Shown here: in pieces, positions 6,449-7,038 of the stretch | Numbering within the stretch: the first letter of the stretch is position 1 | How the letters are laid out: every line of letters begins with the position of its first letter | Assembly (NCBI GenBank): GCA_024695285.1 | Contig: JAILIM010000006.1 | Location: forward strand, 1-7,038 | Source: Bacteroidales bacterium | Lineage (GTDB): Bacteria > Bacteroidota > Bacteroidia > Bacteroidales > UBA932 | Direction of reading: 5' to 3' | DNA: 7,038 nucleotides | Notes under the pieces: model-generated | Databases searched by the model: none | Told to the model about the DNA's origin: nothing | Seen by the model: the letters and a program-made list of their open reading frames with translations, nothing else | Made by a program: the position numbers and the translations under genes

Positions 6449-7038
6449 ATGAAGAAATTGTTTATCATTGCGGCCGCCCTGCTTATCGGCGCAGGAGCCG
6501 CTGCTCAGGAAACTGAAAAACCCGAATACGGCATACAGCAGACCGGCTGGGCGAGCAAGCCAAAAGTCGGCGCCTATATCATCGGCGGCTACAAATACAG
6601 CGACAAGGAAGGTGCAAACGGCGGCCCCGGTTTCAACTGCAGGCTTATCCGTGCCTACGTGGACGGCAGCATTTTCAACCAGTTCAACTATCGTATACAG
6701 TTCCAGGCCAACGGTGAGAAACCGCACGTGAAGGATTTCTACGTGGAGTGGGCCAAGTACAAGTGGTTCTCCGTGAAGATAGGCCAGTTCAAGAGGGCCT
6801 TCACCTTCGAGAACCCCATGAACCCCTGGGATGTGGGAGCAGGCGATTTCTCCTTCCTGGTGCAGAAAATGGCCGGTATGGGCGACCGCCTCGGCGAAGC
6901 CAACATGGGCGGCCGTGACCAGGGTATCCAGATCCAGGGCGACCTGTTCCCGATGGCGGAGGACCAGTACCGTCTGATCCACTATCAGCTGGGCCTGTAC
7001 AACGGCCAGGGCATCAATCTGGCCGATGCCAACAAGGC
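6449..7038 (+). CDS. Porin O/P family outer-membrane protein, N-terminal 196 codons (runs off right edge)
   Basis: An ATG at 6449 opens a frame that stays open to the window end. Residues 1-20 are a clear signal peptide (MKKLFIIAAALLIGAGAAAQ), probably cut near AAQ/ET, a common Bacteroidota form. The mature part alternates hydrophobic and polar residues like beta-strands and carries sequence typical of the phosphate-selective porin O/P family (Pfam Porin_O_P type): RLIRAYVDGSIFNQFNYRIQF (65-85), VKDFYVEW (94-101), SVKIGQFKRAFTFENPMNPW (108-127) and a GGRDQGIQIQG segment (154-164). Full-length members are usually around 400 residues, so about half is visible. The 4-nt gap after the symporter gene, with no room for a separate promoter or terminator, indicates one operon. 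The likely role is a 16-strand outer-membrane channel that supplies the periplasm with the anion taken up by the symporter. Family names include phosphate, but many Bacteroidota members are not shown to be phosphate channels, so the substrate stays open. Confidence 0.88.
   Translation, partial: MKKLFIIAAALLIGAGAAAQETEKPEYGIQQTGWASKPKVGAYIIGGYKYSDKEGANGGPGFNCRLIRAYVDGSIFNQFNYRIQFQANGEKPHVKDFYVEWAKYKWFSVKIGQFKRAFTFENPMNPWDVGAGDFSFLVQKMAGMGDRLGEANMGGRDQGIQIQGDLFPMAEDQYRLIHYQLGLYNGQGINLADANK

Noticed and set aside
6442..6452. Possible terminator or separate promoter between symporter and porin genes
   Set aside because: Only 4 nt separate the stop from the next ATG. No hairpin plus T-run or TTTG/TAnnTTTG pair was seen there.
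5059..6468. Open frame of 469 codons on the minus strand opposite the symporter gene
   Set aside because: The product is extremely His/Asp/Glu/Gly-rich, as expected when a hydrophobic membrane protein gene is read backwards. The symporter motifs on the plus strand are unambiguous.
6371..6982. Open frame of 203 codons on the minus strand opposite the porin gene
   Set aside because: The plus-strand frame from 6449 has a clear signal peptide and porin O/P sequence and remains open to the edge, which explains the region better.

Overview
The window looks like a chromosomal segment of a Bacteroidales-type (Bacteroidota) bacterium. Three things point that way: two promoters that match the Bacteroidota consensus (TTTG, 20-nt spacer, TAnnTTTG), A-rich rather than Shine-Dalgarno-rich sequence before several start codons, and a protein set typical of gut Bacteroidales (S1/P1 nuclease, secreted GH2 enzyme, porin O/P family protein). 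The coding DNA is GC-rich, with G/C-ending codons. The genus cannot be settled from this sequence; an Alistipes-like or other GC-rich Bacteroidales lineage is only a guess.

Layout: two divergent transcription units leave one AT-rich control region of about 83 bp (4907-4989). Leftward on the minus strand runs a tightly packed set of four genes: a polytopic membrane polyferredoxin of the NapH/Fer4_5 type with a long C-terminal extension (4906-2885), a secreted S1/P1-type zinc nuclease (2892-2041), a secreted glycoside hydrolase family 2 enzyme (2037-190), and the first 64 codons of an unidentified exported protein (193 to beyond the left edge). The junctions are an 8-nt overlap, a 3-nt gap and a 4-nt overlap, so they are probably co-transcribed and translationally coupled. 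Rightward on the plus strand are a DASS/SLC13-family sodium-anion symporter (4990-6444) and, 4 nt later, the 5' part of a porin O/P family outer-membrane protein (6449 to beyond the right edge).

How the parts may work together: the plus-strand pair reads as an uptake unit, with an outer-membrane pore followed by an inner-membrane carrier, probably for carboxylates or another small anion. The minus-strand set is functionally mixed: one inner-membrane redox protein and three exported proteins. The most notable features are the control region, where the two promoters are exact mirror images and each -33 element sits inside the other's spacer, and the roughly 330-residue C-terminal part of the Fe-S protein. 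That part is predicted to be periplasmic and seems to contain degenerate heavy-metal-associated-like folds. No RNA genes, mobile elements, CRISPR arrays or convincing terminators were seen, and no gene-free stretch exceeds 300 bases.
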